Origin: Pyrinomonadaceae bacterium
Lineage (GTDB): Bacteria > Acidobacteriota > Blastocatellia > Pyrinomonadales > Pyrinomonadaceae
DNA: 64,000 nucleotides
Direction: 5' to 3'
NCBI GenBank assembly: GCA_017983495.1
Contig: JAGOBH010000001.1
Coordinates: 558,001 to 622,000, forward strand
Made by a program: the position numbers and the translations under genes. Shown piece by piece: positions 27,318 through 36,862 of the stretch; the first letter of the stretch is position 1, and the number at the start of each line of letters is the position of its first letter. The notes under the pieces are model-generated. The model saw only the letters and a program-made list of their open reading frames with translations. It was not told the DNA's origin and ran no database searches.

Positions 27318-30116
27318 CTATCTGCCGATCAAAACGAACGGAGACCATAGAAACGGATGCTCCTCACGCCCGATCGACTTTAACTGCGCCTGTCGTAATG
27401 ATGCGGCGGCCGACCGTCCGCGTTGTATATCGCCGTAGAGGTCAGTCATCAACTGGTTGGCGGCAGTGTCATTGACTGTCCAGAGACTAACGATCAGTGA
27501 CGATGCACCGGCTGTCAGAAAACCACGCGCCAGCCCGAGTATCTCGTCGCCGGCGTGCAACTTATTGAGCCCTGATTCACATGCGCTAAGCGTAACAAGT
27601 TCGGCCTCGATCCGTTGCGAACAAATGTCACGCACCGTGACCCAACCGTCCGCCAGGTGTAGGCTAGAGAACATCGGGTTTTCGGCACGAAACTGGCCGT
27701 GACAAGCCAGATGAATGAGGCCGCTTCTTTGCGAATCTCGGACAAATGCCGAAAAGGTTGCCTTAGCTCCGTTGAGTAAGAGCGGTTTCGGAACAAGTCG
27801 CCTGATCGCCGCGATCTCGGTTTCGACAAGAGGTATTCGCTCATCGGCGAACGCCATTAATAACGAATTCTCGATCGGTCTCGGCGGCCTCGCGTCCAAA
27901 GTTCTCCAGACTCCGGCACTTGGGGCGTAAATTGTCTCAAACCGTTCGACATTGTACTTGAGGCCGTCAAAAAGTGCGTGAAACGGCACGTAGTAAAGCG
28001 AACCAGCCGGGATGATGACGAGCTTTTCGCCTGATAGTTGACGCTCCAACGGACGCACCAAACGATCGTAAAGATTGCCAAGACACGCTTCGGTTCGGGA
28101 TTTCATCTGGTTTATAAACCGCTCCATTCCGGCCATTCCGTAGCGCAGCGTACCAAATTGAAAATGAAGATCGTCCAGCATCTGCTGAATCTCGATGCGA
28201 GAGGCAAGATCTCGGAAAAAGTGGATCTTGCCGCCGCTGATCACAAATGCCGAAAACGCTCCGTCAAGTTCGACAAACTCGACCAATGTACCGCCCTTGA
28301 GTTGTGCATCGATCTGTTTGACGTCCGTAGTACGAGTAGCCCTTAGGCCGGCAATGGCGACGGCGGCGATGCGACGCGTAAGTTTAGCGATCGATGCCTC
28401 GCGTTCCGCTACAGCTTTCTGAATGGCGTCGATGTCGTCCGGCTCCGCCCTCTCGAGACGCTTATAATACGAATTAAGTTCTTCTCTAATACGTCCGAGT
28501 TCGACCGCTTTTTCGTCTTTACTGCTAGTAACGGAAGCAGATGACTCAAGTGCATCGACCAGCGACCGCGAACGACCGCTTTCGACCGTGCGAAATGCGT
28601 CCGCGATACGGTTTTCGGCAAGGTAAAGTCGAGCGAGTTCGTCATACGGGGCGATCCGAGCCGCCATAAACGCCATGCCAAACTCTTCGGAGGCGAGCGG
28701 TGCCCGAAGACTCTCGACCAGACGAACAGCTCTTTTCAATTTGGCTACTGCCGCGGACACATTGCCCCCGGCGGCGTCGATCTTGCCTAGCGAGGTCAAT
28801 GCAAGCTGCTGCGTGTCCGGCTGTTTCAGTTTGAGAGATTCGGCTAACACTCGTTCGAATCCGCGTTTTGCCTTTGCCGTTGCGCCGCCAAGCTGAAGTG
28901 CCTGGGCGGCAAGTGCGTCGGCGGTCAGCGAAAGGCGTGCGTTTTGAGTTGTCTTGAGGATGCCAGCGGCTTCGTTAGTTGCGACAAGTGCGGCCGCGTG
29001 GTCGCCGCTGCCAAGTGCGAGACGGGCTTGTTCAAGTAACGCTGAGGCCTGCCCGGTCGGATTTTGCTCTGCGGAAAATAGCTTTGAAGCTTTTTTTAAT
29101 TGAGCTGCGGCGGTCCGCGTTTCTCCGATCCTCAGCGATGCCCGGCCAAAATTGAGCCGTGCTCGTGCTTCTTCGCCACGGAGCTTTAGCTTGCGAAATG
29201 TGTTACAGACTCGTACGTAAATATCGACAGCTTCGACATTCAGATTTAGTTCGGCATAGATGTCGGCTATCTCCAGTTCAGCGATCGCCGTCTGGTGCGG
29301 CATATCCAGCGTCTCAAATTTACGTCGCGAAAGCTCCAGATGACGCAGGGCGTCGGCGTATCGGCCGCGAAATAGGCGGAGATTGCCGATGCTTGCTTCG
29401 ATCTCGGCCTCAGTTACGAGCATTCCCGCAGAGATCGCTGTAGTTCGGGCAGTCTCATAAAATTGCTCGGCCCGCCTGAAATCATTAAGCTCGGCGTACG
29501 TATTGGCAAGGCCGTTTTCAGCCATTGCCTGCCATTCGGGTTCTCGGGCACGGATGAATCGCTGACGTGCAGACGAGCAAAACCCCTCGGCCTCACGGTG
29601 CAGTCCCCGACGCGAAACGATGTTGCTCAGGTTCATCTCGATCTTTCCGGCAGCCAGTTCTTCGCCGTGACTTTCGAGCACCGGCACAGCGGCAAGGCCG
29701 GTCGCAATTGCTTCTTCGTACCGCGATAGCATAGCAAGGGCAAGCAGTTTTGCGACCTGAACCCGGGCAGTGTCGGCGATACGTCCGAGGCCGTTAAATG
29801 TTGCGATCGCCGCGTCAAAAGCCTGGACCGCCGATTCGAACCGGCCGCGGGTTATCTCCGCAATTCCGGTAACCCACTGTCGGTTTGCGATGACATCCGG
29901 CGTGTCGTGCACTTTCGTAAGTGCCTTAATTGCAGCCTCCGAGCGCCGAACACGGACCGGACCGCTTGACCATTCGGCGATGCAGATCCGGCGGATCTCA
30001 TCAGCTAGTTCGGCGGCTTTCTGTTCGGAGACGCCAATTGCAATGCGGCCACGGTCCGCCGCAGTCGCGGCATCGATCAAGCGGATTGCGAGGGCGTCTT
30101 CGTGCATCGTGACCAT
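27318..30116 (-). CDS. TPR-CHAT protease-like protein
   Basis: 932 residues, no signal peptide. Residues about 50-460 contain repeated helical TPR units (ARARLNFGRASLRIGETRTA and similar). A coiled segment with LEREREELNSYYKRL-like charge follows (about 540-600). The C-terminal CHAT domain (caspase family, clan CD) has the dyad His806 (LACHGQF) and Cys846 (SACESG), both intact. CHAT proteases cleave partner proteins after activation, for example with type III-E CRISPR effectors or bacterial gasdermins; none of those partners is here. Start: ATG 30116 lacks an SD, and ATG 30107 is an alternative. An intrinsic terminator ends just before the start codon. Confidence 0.92.
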   Translation of the reverse strand: MVTMHEDALAIRLIDAATAADRGRIAIGVSEQKAAELADEIRRICIAEWSSGPVRVRRSEAAIKALTKVHDTPDVIANRQWVTGIAEITRGRFESAVQAFDAAIATFNGLGRIADTARVQVAKLLALAMLSRYEEAIATGLAAVPVLESHGEELAAGKIEMNLSNIVSRRGLHREAEGFCSSARQRFIRAREPEWQAMAENGLANTYAELNDFRRAEQFYETARTTAISAGMLVTEAEIEASIGNLRLFRGRYADALRHLELSRRKFETLDMPHQTAIAELEIADIYAELNLNVEAVDIYVRVCNTFRKLKLRGEEARARLNFGRASLRIGETRTAAAQLKKASKLFSAEQNPTGQASALLEQARLALGSGDHAAALVATNEAAGILKTTQNARLSLTADALAAQALQLGGATAKAKRGFERVLAESLKLKQPDTQQLALTSLGKIDAAGGNVSAAVAKLKRAVRLVESLRAPLASEEFGMAFMAARIAPYDELARLYLAENRIADAFRTVESGRSRSLVDALESSASVTSSKDEKAVELGRIREELNSYYKRLERAEPDDIDAIQKAVAEREASIAKLTRRIAAVAIAGLRATRTTDVKQIDAQLKGGTLVEFVELDGAFSAFVISGGKIHFFRDLASRIEIQQMLDDLHFQFGTLRYGMAGMERFINQMKSRTEACLGNLYDRLVRPLERQLSGEKLVIIPAGSLYYVPFHALFDGLKYNVERFETIYAPSAGVWRTLDARPPRPIENSLLMAFADERIPLVETEIAAIRRLVPKPLLLNGAKATFSAFVRDSQRSGLIHLACHGQFRAENPMFSSLHLADGWVTVRDICSQRIEAELVTLSACESGLNKLHAGDEILGLARGFLTAGASSLIVSLWTVNDTAANQLMTDLYGDIQRGRSAAASLRQAQLKSIGREEHPFLWSPFVLIGR

Positions 30117-30121
30117 GATTA

Positions 30122-30159
30122 TATAAAAAAACGACCGGCCTATGCGTGTAGGCCGATCG
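30122..30159 (-). terminator. Intrinsic terminator directly upstream of the CHAT gene
   Basis: On the minus strand CGATCGGCCTA (30159-30149) pairs with TAGGCCGGTCG (30142-30132), with one mismatch, around CACGCA. A run of seven T follows at once (30131-30125). The T-run ends eight bases before the CHAT ATG, so transcription from the sigma-factor side must read through or restart here. Confidence 0.8.
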
Positions 30160-30186
30160 TATCAGGGGGGTGGCGAAGAAAACTGT

Positions 30187-30678
30187 CTATTTGATGACGA
30201 TCTGCTCGATGACGATCTCTTGTGTTCGGCTTGCGACTACGAGCGAAAATTCACCGGTTGTAATATTTTCGAAGCCAAATCCGCCCGCGGCGTCGATTTC
30301 GGAGCTTGTAGCAAAATCGCCGCTCGACAGAGTCGCTGCGCCGGCCTCGAAACCGCCGCCGAGAACCTGTCCGCGAATGTCGAATCCGTTCTCACTCGCC
30401 GTAATTCTCAGGTCGATGGCGTTGTCGCCCGAATCGAACAACATTTGCCGTGCCTGAGCCCCGGCGGCCGAACGTTCACCAAAGGCAGCACGATTCGGTG
30501 CAAGGTCTATCTTCATTACGGCCAGGACGCGCTGGACGACTGACACTTTCGGCTCGATGGCCCGTGTACGGAAGAGGTCCTTGGTGTATTTCAGTACGTC
30601 AGCCGGGGCGTCAATTGCGCTATCCGTTTGCAGACGGCGCATAATATGATTAAGTTTCTGTTCTAAAGGGTTGTTCAT
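30187..30678 (-). CDS. Hypothetical protein between sigma factor and CHAT gene
   Basis: 163 residues from ATG 30678 (MNNPLEQKLNHIMRRL); a start at 30714 is possible. The N-terminal 50 residues are helical and charged. The C-terminal half (ASENGFDIRGQVLGGGFEAG...GEFSLVVASRTQEIVIEQIVI) looks like a beta-sandwich of the carboxypeptidase-regulatory/Ig type. No cysteine or signal peptide is present. In ECF loci this position is often an anti-sigma factor or a sigma-linked target, and the helical N-terminus could play that part; this is inference. No known family is recognised. Confidence 0.75.
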   Translation of the reverse strand: MNNPLEQKLNHIMRRLQTDSAIDAPADVLKYTKDLFRTRAIEPKVSVVQRVLAVMKIDLAPNRAAFGERSAAGAQARQMLFDSGDNAIDLRITASENGFDIRGQVLGGGFEAGAATLSSGDFATSSEIDAAGGFGFENITTGEFSLVVASRTQEIVIEQIVIK

Positions 30679-30754
30679 TTCTAAACTTTTGCGTTTGCCA
30701 ATCGCTCTCTCCATACAGACAGTGCCGCGATGTCACTAAAAAAGACAGCAAATC

Positions 30755-31390
30755 TTACGCCGTCAAAATTTTCTCAAGCTTTTTCAGACACCTCGAACGG
30801 AGCGGGCTGATGCTGGTCTCTCCGACATTGATAGACGCCGCGACCTCGACATAGCTTGCCGCCGGATCGCGCAAATAGATCATTGTAATAATCTTCTGGC
30901 AGCGTTCCTCGAGTTTGAGCATCGCCGTGCGGATCAGGTGTTGTTCCTCGAGTTCGATCAACATGTCGTCGGCAAGCGGAGCATTGTCGCGGATGGACGC
31001 CATTTCGGCCTCCATATCCTCCTCGGTCTCGGGCGAGTAAAAACCCTTTTCACCGCGGACGATGCCCCAAGTCTTAAATTTGGCCGTGGTCACTATCCAC
31101 GACCTGATGCGATCGGGCTGCTCGATCTCATCGATCTTTTGCAAAAGTGTCAGGAAAACCTCCTGAAAAACGTCAGCCGCTTGTTCGTCGCTCAGGCCCG
31201 CCCGACGGGGAATCGCGTAGATCAGGCGCTGATAGCGGTCGACCAGAGTGTCCCACGCAGACTGGTCACCTTTGATGCACAGACGTACAAGCTCAGCGTC
31301 GTCCCTGCTGACAACACTCGACCCCAGCCTGATCTCACTATTTTGTGGTTCCGATCTGCTCACGCAACATAGATATTGGGATATCGTCAC
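30755..31390 (-). CDS. ECF-type RNA polymerase sigma factor
   Basis: Up to 211 residues from GTG 31390; GTG 31363 is an alternative, and neither has a clear SD. Region 2 covers DDAELVRLCIKGDQSAWDTL through DEQAADVFQEVFLTLLQKI and RIRSWIVTTAKFKTW; region 4 covers LEERCQKIITMIYL and YVEVAASINVGETSISPLRS, with the final lysine-rich helix. Region 3 is absent, as in all ECF factors. It is followed by the small gene, CHAT and subtilase on the same strand. Region 4 reads INVGETSISPLRSRCLKKL rather than the usual GTVKSRL, a variant seen in Acidobacteriota and Planctomycetes groups. Confidence 0.93.
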   Translation of the reverse strand: MTISQYLCCVSRSEPQNSEIRLGSSVVSRDDAELVRLCIKGDQSAWDTLVDRYQRLIYAIPRRAGLSDEQAADVFQEVFLTLLQKIDEIEQPDRIRSWIVTTAKFKTWGIVRGEKGFYSPETEEDMEAEMASIRDNAPLADDMLIELEEQHLIRTAMLKLEERCQKIITMIYLRDPAASYVEVAASINVGETSISPLRSRCLKKLEKILTA

Positions 31391-31726
31391 ACTTTTGGCA
31401 ATACGGCGGCAGATCAGTAGATCGAAGAAGCGGGTGACAGCCAGGACATACGCAAGTGATATCGTTCCCCACGGAAAACTCGATTGATCGCCCGGCGATC
31501 GAAAATACTGAGAAAGGCCGGTCGACTTTGAGCTAATTCTGCCTGAGGTTTTGCTTAATGATCTTAGAGAATGAACTCTGCCGATGTGAACGAAAATTGA
31601 CTACCATTTTTTCAAAAAAGCGAGCAGAATGAAAAATGACTGGTCAGGCAAAATTCCTCTATTCGCTTATGTGCCGATCTGTCACGTGGGTCGCTTTGAA
31701 TGGTAATAAACCAAAGGGGTAAGTCT
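31391..31726. other. Intergenic region, divergent promoters expected
   Basis: 336 bases between the ECF sigma factor and the divergent secreted protein. I see no gene. The one clear structure is the palindrome GATCGCC-C-GGCGATC at 31486-31500, about 100 bases upstream of the sigma start. The part near 31600-31630 is A/T-rich (a run of T then A) with a TTGACT at 31597, but no -10 at proper distance. An SD (AAAGGGG) precedes the downstream ATG. Confidence 0.6.
31486..31500. promoter_or_regulatory. Palindrome, possible operator
   Basis: GATCGCC-C-GGCGATC, a 15-base inverted repeat with 7-bp arms, lies about 100 bases upstream of the sigma-factor start. A 14-base part (TGATCGCCCGGCGA) also occurs right after the ttcA stop near 18931. 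Function unknown. Confidence 0.35.
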
Positions 31727-33007
31727 ATGAACACCAGAAAATTTTTATCGCTGTTATTAACGTTTTTACTGACGGGCCAGACAATTTTCGCCGATTACAA
31801 GATTTCGCAAAAAACGACTATAGAGGGAATGACTACAGAGACCACTGTTTACGCTAAAGGCGTCCGACAGCGGCGGGAACAGAAGATGATCTTCGATAGC
31901 GATCCCGAGGTCGCGGCAATGATGGAGAACATGGCCCCAAGCCTGACGACCATCTCACAGTGCGACCTAAAACAGGATGTTACGCTCAATGATAAGAAAA
32001 AGACCTTTTTCATTGACTATTACGATTGGTCTGGCCTTTCACCCGAGCAACAAAAGCGCCGGCCGAACCAAAAGGTCGTCGTCCGCGGAACAGTTACAAT
32101 TTCGTCGATCGTGACGGATTCCGGCAAACGCCAGCAGATGTTCGGACTGACCGCAAAATGGATGAAATCGGTGATGAGCATAGATTCATCCGCCGATTCG
32201 TGCGACGGCAAATCGAACTTCCGCCTCGAACAGGAAGGGTGGTTCGTTAATTTGGCTCTCACATCTGACTCATGCAAGGTTCGGGATATGCAAGGTCCCG
32301 GCAGCACTGGCGGGTGCAGGCCCCGAACAATTTCCGGCCCGATGCAGACGGCCGGATTCTTCCTCGAGGGAACGACCAAAAGCTACCAGGACAACAAACT
32401 GACGAGCACTTCCAGTCTCCAGACCACGGCACTTTCCAAGGCGGTGCTGGACCAGGGCCTGTTCGAGATACCCATAGGCTACAAAGAAGTCGACTCGTTT
32501 TCCGAACTGATGCAGAGCGGCGGAATGAAGGATATGTCCGAGGTGACACAGATAACGACACCTAGCGGCAATACCGCCAAAGGGCCTGCTATGAAGACAG
32601 TTGCCGTCGACTATTTCTCGGGCAACACCTCGAACGTGGATCAGGAGCCACTCCGCGAATACATCTCGAACAGGTTGACATCGGCAGGGATGAGCGGATT
32701 TCGGGTCAACTCGCAGGCTGATCTCGCGACCGGTAACTTTGCTAACGTCATTGGCGTCGAACTGAAAAAAGTCAAAGAATCCGGGGCGAGCAAGGTTGGC
32801 GGCCTGTTTGGCAAGGTGACAGGCAACACCGATGCAGCAAACATCGGCACCTCCGAGGCTAGTATCGTCATTACCATTTACGGCAATGACAGAAAGACTG
32901 TGGTGGCCTCAGCCTCTGCAACGAAAAAGGTCAATGGTAAAGGCAACGACGCCGTAAAGGCCGCCATCGATGAGATCATCGGCGGTCTATTGGCAAAGAT
33001 CAAGTGA
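31727..33007 (+). CDS. Secreted protein of unknown function
   Basis: 426 residues from ATG 31727, preceded by AAGGGG; the in-frame start 27 bases earlier lacks one. A signal peptide ends near TIFADY (residue 24). Residues 25-245 read like the DUF4412/LolA-like folds of Acidobacteriota (YKISQKTTIEGMTTETTVYA). Residues 285-425 look like a separate domain with a buried helix pair (EPLREYISNRLTSAGMSGFRV) and ATKKVNGKGNDAVKAAIDEI at the end. Cysteines at SQCDLKQD, DSCDGKS and DSCKVRD could form disulfides. Partner of no known operon; a small secreted peptide gene follows at 33029. Confidence 0.75.
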   Translation: MNTRKFLSLLLTFLLTGQTIFADYKISQKTTIEGMTTETTVYAKGVRQRREQKMIFDSDPEVAAMMENMAPSLTTISQCDLKQDVTLNDKKKTFFIDYYDWSGLSPEQQKRRPNQKVVVRGTVTISSIVTDSGKRQQMFGLTAKWMKSVMSIDSSADSCDGKSNFRLEQEGWFVNLALTSDSCKVRDMQGPGSTGGCRPRTISGPMQTAGFFLEGTTKSYQDNKLTSTSSLQTTALSKAVLDQGLFEIPIGYKEVDSFSELMQSGGMKDMSEVTQITTPSGNTAKGPAMKTVAVDYFSGNTSNVDQEPLREYISNRLTSAGMSGFRVNSQADLATGNFANVIGVELKKVKESGASKVGGLFGKVTGNTDAANIGTSEASIVITIYGNDRKTVVASASATKKVNGKGNDAVKAAIDEIIGGLLAKIK

Positions 33008-33028
33008 ATCTGAACGGAGTCCAGATCA

Positions 33029-33139
33029 ATGAAAAATATTGCCGTAAATCTAGCCGTGATCTGTTTATTCACAGCAAATTTCGCGGTGTTCGGCCAGCGT
33101 GCCGCAATGCCGGCTAAGCCGATCTCCGGGATCGACTAA
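33029..33139 (+). CDS. 36-residue secreted peptide
   Basis: ATG 33029 with GGAG nine bases upstream. The peptide begins MKNIAVNLAVICLFTANFAV and ends FGQRAAMPAKPISGID. Residues 1-23 are a signal peptide with a likely cut after FGQ or VFG, leaving a mature part of about 13 residues. It starts 22 bases after the preceding gene and ends 26 bases before the acylase gene. It could be a real small exported peptide or the truncated start of a lost gene. Too short for family assignment. Confidence 0.5.
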   Translation: MKNIAVNLAVICLFTANFAVFGQRAAMPAKPISGID

Positions 33140-33165
33140 TTGGGTTCGTTTGCGAGGTCAAAAAA

Positions 33166-35358
33166 ATGAAGATGATCTTCAGGGTATTGATCCCCACGGC
33201 GTTGATGTCCGTGACATTTTTCGCGACGTCTCTTTCCGGACAGGGTAGGGCAGTTGCTCCGACTACGGAACTATGGCGTCAGGTTGAGGTCATTCGCACC
33301 GCGCATGGCGTTCCGCACATCCGCGCTGAAAATTTGCGGGCTGCGGGCTATGCACTTGCCTGGCTTCAGTCAGAGGATTACGGATCAGAAACGGCCATGA
33401 ATGTGCTTAAGGCAAGCGGGCGTTGGGCATATGTAGAGGGTTATACAAGGATAGAATCGGACTTTGTTGCGCAACGGAAGCGAGCGGAGATGTCGGGGAA
33501 GTACGTGTTGCTCTCCAAAGACGTTCGCGATGTTTACGAGGGCTTTGCGGCGGGACTGAACCGCTATATCGCCCTGCATCCCGGGAATTTTCCGTCATTA
33601 ATGCCGAGCGATCTCACTGGATTTGATGTTGCCTCGACCGAGATCATTCTGCCTTCGGTCAGGAAGATACGCAACTTTCTAAACCGCATGGATCCCCCCG
33701 CGAACGCCGCGGAAAGGCCACTTGAGGCTTCCCAAGAGGAAGGCGACACCGAGGCCGAAGGCCCGGACGACGGTTCGAACGCGTGGGCGTTTGCACCTAA
33801 CCGGACAAAGTCGGGCAAGGCGATCCTTCTCCGCAATCCGCATCTGCAATGGACCGCAGGTTATTACGAGGCCCACATGACTGTCCGCGGCGTCCTGGAT
33901 TTTTATGGCGATTTCCGCATCGGCGGGCCGTTTGCCGTCATCGGCGGATTTAACCGCTACCTTGGATGGTCGACGACAAATAACGCACAGGACCTAGACG
34001 AATTTTACTCGCTGGACGTCGACCCCATGGCAACGGACCGGTATCTATTCGACGGCAGGTCGGTCCCGCTGACGCGCGAGCTGGTGACCGTCAAGTTTCG
34101 CAACGGCGAAGGCCTCTCGACCGAGACGCGGGAATTTTGGTCGACGCCGCTCGGGCCCGTCGTGCACCGCGGCGGCGGCAAGATCTACGTTTACAAGTAT
34201 GCCGGCGACGGTGAAAATCGCACGGGCGAACAGTTTTTGCGGATGATGCGTTCGAAAACGCTTGCCGAGTGGAAACAGGCGATGAAGATGCGGGCCCGGC
34301 CAACGTCAAACTTTACCTACGCCGACCGTGCCGGTAACATCTTTTTTATCTGGAACGCCGCTCTGCCCCTGCTGCCCAAGGCCCCCGGCGACGATCTCAC
34401 TGCCGTGCCGGCACGCGGAAAAGCGGATGTCTGGACAAAGCTGGTGCCATTCGACGAACTGCCTCAGTTCCTCAATCCTCCCGGCGGTTATATCCACAAT
34501 GAGAATAGCTCGCCGCACTACACCAACGTCCGCGGTGGTGTTAATACCCGAAACGCTTACCCCAATTTTGAGGAGCCGCGTCTCTCGCTCCGCAGCCAGC
34601 TTGCCCTGCAGCTTATCGACAACGACGAGAAATACAGCCTCGAGGACGTCGTGCGGCTCAAACACAATTACCGTGCCCTTTTGGCCGACCGCGTCAAACC
34701 TGACCTGATCGCCGCGGTCAAGGCTTCGAACCCGTCCGGCGACGTCGCGGCCGCCATCGAACTGCTCGGGCGTTGGGACAACACAACCTCGCCGGCGAGC
34801 CGCGGCTCGGTGCTGTTCGAGATCTGGTGGACGCACTACTCCGGCATACGGCCGCCCGAGCGAAATATAATACCCGACAATAAGCGTTATGCCCGCGTGT
34901 GGAGCGTCGCCGACCCGTTCAACACGCCGGCCGGTCTGACCGACAAGGCTCGCGCCGCCGAGTCGTTCGTGTGGGCGGTGGCCGAGACCAAAGCTCGGTA
35001 CGGCAGTTATGACGTCGCTTGGGGCGATGTCCACCGCGTCCGACGCGGCAAGGTCGATGTGCCCGTCGGCGGCTGCGGCAATGACCTCGGGTGTTTTCGT
35101 ATACTGAGCTTTACCCGCGACACGGACGGCAAACTCGCCGCAAACAGCGGCGACGGCTGGGTCCTCGCCGTCGAGTTCGGCGACACGCCGCGAGCCTATT
35201 CAGTACTCGCCTACGGCGAAAGCCGCCTCCCTGCCTCCCCGTACCACGCCGATCAGGCCGAGATGTTCGCCCGAGGCGAAATGAAAAAAGTCGCATTCAC
35301 CGAAATAGACGTCAACGCTCAGGCCATTGTGCGATTCCGGCCCGGCCAGATACCTTGA
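33166..35358 (+). CDS. Penicillin acylase-family N-terminal nucleophile hydrolase
   Basis: 730 residues. A signal peptide ends near SLSGQ (residue 26). The alpha-subunit region covers residues 30-180. A linker rich in Glu and Asp (EASQEEGDTEAEGPDD, 187-202) precedes Ser204 in GSNAWAF, the expected autocleavage point and nucleophile of the beta subunit. NPHLQWTAGYYEAHM and GFNRYLGWSTTNNAQD are also typical. The family includes penicillin G acylase and acyl-homoserine-lactone acylases; choice of substrate cannot be read. Probably periplasmic. A tandem position after two exported unknowns suggests a shared unit. Confidence 0.92.
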   Translation: MKMIFRVLIPTALMSVTFFATSLSGQGRAVAPTTELWRQVEVIRTAHGVPHIRAENLRAAGYALAWLQSEDYGSETAMNVLKASGRWAYVEGYTRIESDFVAQRKRAEMSGKYVLLSKDVRDVYEGFAAGLNRYIALHPGNFPSLMPSDLTGFDVASTEIILPSVRKIRNFLNRMDPPANAAERPLEASQEEGDTEAEGPDDGSNAWAFAPNRTKSGKAILLRNPHLQWTAGYYEAHMTVRGVLDFYGDFRIGGPFAVIGGFNRYLGWSTTNNAQDLDEFYSLDVDPMATDRYLFDGRSVPLTRELVTVKFRNGEGLSTETREFWSTPLGPVVHRGGGKIYVYKYAGDGENRTGEQFLRMMRSKTLAEWKQAMKMRARPTSNFTYADRAGNIFFIWNAALPLLPKAPGDDLTAVPARGKADVWTKLVPFDELPQFLNPPGGYIHNENSSPHYTNVRGGVNTRNAYPNFEEPRLSLRSQLALQLIDNDEKYSLEDVVRLKHNYRALLADRVKPDLIAAVKASNPSGDVAAAIELLGRWDNTTSPASRGSVLFEIWWTHYSGIRPPERNIIPDNKRYARVWSVADPFNTPAGLTDKARAAESFVWAVAETKARYGSYDVAWGDVHRVRRGKVDVPVGGCGNDLGCFRILSFTRDTDGKLAANSGDGWVLAVEFGDTPRAYSVLAYGESRLPASPYHADQAEMFARGEMKKVAFTEIDVNAQAIVRFRPGQIP

Positions 35359-35382
35359 AAGTGACAGTTAAAGACAATTGAC

Positions 35383-35415
35383 AACCCGAAGACTCACTGT
35401 CGCTTTCCTCGGGTT
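35383..35415 (+). terminator. Weak hairpin after the acylase gene
   Basis: AACCCGA pairs with TCGGGTT across a 19-base loop. No T-run follows at once. It lies 25 bases past the acylase stop and before murA. Confidence 0.35.
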
Positions 35416-35512
35416 TACGAGATTTTGGGCTGTATGATAAGCTTTTCTGTTTGCTACTATAAGCATTGCTTACGGTGGGCACATCGGACGGCCGGGCAAT
35501 AAGGGATAAAAT

Positions 35513-36814
35513 ATGGATAAGTTTGTAGTGCGCGGCGGCAAACCGCTGCGCGGAAAGATCGAGATCAGCGGGGCTAAGAATTCGGCTCTGCCATGCCTGG
35601 CGGCGACGCTTTTGACGGCCGAGACCGTCATTTTGCACAACGTTCCTTACGTTAAGGATCTGATCACGCAGCGTCGTCTGCTCGAAGATCTCGGTGCAAC
35701 CGTTCTTACACCGGAACTTCGAACGCACAAGGTAAATGCTGCTAATGTCGCGGTCTATGAAGCACCCTACGAACTCGTTAAGACGATGCGGGCCAGCGTT
35801 CTTGCTCTCGGGCCGCTGCTTGCAAGATTTGGCCAGGCAAAGGTCAGCTTGCCCGGCGGCTGTGCGATTGGGACGCGCCCCATCGATCTTCACCTAAAAG
35901 CATTTGAACAGCTCGGAGCGATCGTGTCGCTCGAATCCGGCGATGTCGTCGCGCGTGCCCCGCAGGGCCGACTGATCGGCAACACGATCGAATTTGAAAA
36001 GGTCACCGTGACCGGCACCGAAAACGTCATGATGGCCGCCTCGCTTGCCAAGGGCAAGACCATCATCAAAAACGCCGCACAAGAGCCCGAGATCGACGAC
36101 CTTGCAGAATTGCTTAATAAAATGGGTGCCCGCATCAAGGGGGCCGGCACACCGGTGATCGAGATCGACGGTGTCGAAACTCTCGGCGGAGCCGAACACA
36201 CGATCATCCCGGATCGAATTGAAACTGGAACATTCATAGTTGCCGCCGCGATCACCGGCGGAGAGATCGAAATCAAGAGTTGCCGGCCCGAACATCTGAC
36301 CGCGGTTATCGAAAAGCTGCGTGAGGCCGGCGTCATAATAGACGAGCTTAACCAAAGCACACTTCACGTTACGCGAAGCTCCGGCGGGCTAAAGGCGGTC
36401 GACGTGACAACCGAGCCGCACCCGCTCTTTCCGACCGACATGCAGGCTCAGTACATGGCACTTATGACGCAGGCCGCCGGAACGTCAACGATCACCGAGA
36501 CCATTTTTGAGAACCGATTCATGCACGCGTCGGAATTGATCCGTATGGGAGCCGACATCCACATCTCGGGAAATACAGCCGTAGTGAAAGGTCCGGCGAA
36601 GTTGATGGGAGCACCGATCATCGCGTCGGACCTGCGAGCATCGGCTTCGCTCGTCCTTGCGGCACTCTGCGCCGAGGGCGAGACCGTCATAGACCGTGTT
36701 TATCACATTGACCGCGGCTACGAGACGATCGTTCGCAAGCTCCGAAGTCTGGGTGCGGACATTCAGCGCGTGAGTGAGAGCTCAGCCGACGCAGTGATAG
36801 ATGTCGGTCAATAG
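35513..36814 (+). CDS. murA: UDP-N-acetylglucosamine 1-carboxyvinyltransferase
   Basis: 433 residues, the first committed enzyme of peptidoglycan synthesis: transfers enolpyruvate from PEP to UDP-GlcNAc. Lys22-Asn23 (SGAKNSALP) and the catalytic Cys117 in [13 protein letters not shown] are both present; cysteine here means sensitivity to fosfomycin is expected from known chemistry. [12 protein letters not shown] near residue 305 and the C-terminal [18 protein letters not shown] complete the fold. Full length. It is followed closely by a HIT gene. Confidence 0.98.
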   Translation: MDKFVVRGGKPLRGKIEISGAKNSALPCLAATLLTAETVILHNVPYVKDLITQRRLLEDLGATVLTPELRTHKVNAANVAVYEAPYELVKTMRASVLALGPLLARFGQAKVSLPGGCAIGTRPIDLHLKAFEQLGAIVSLESGDVVARAPQGRLIGNTIEFEKVTVTGTENVMMAASLAKGKTIIKNAAQEPEIDDLAELLNKMGARIKGAGTPVIEIDGVETLGGAEHTIIPDRIETGTFIVAAAITGGEIEIKSCRPEHLTAVIEKLREAGVIIDELNQSTLHVTRSSGGLKAVDVTTEPHPLFPTDMQAQYMALMTQAAGTSTITETIFENRFMHASELIRMGADIHISGNTAVVKGPAKLMGAPIIASDLRASASLVLAALCAEGETVIDRVYHIDRGYETIVRKLRSLGADIQRVSESSADAVIDVGQ

Positions 36815-36862
36815 CAGCATTAACAAAACACTCCGCTTGTGATTTAATTGACTCATAGATCT

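Noticed and set aside
27226..27348. N-terminal extension of the subtilase into the CHAT gene
   Set aside because: The signal peptide begins at ATG 27225, which has its own SD.
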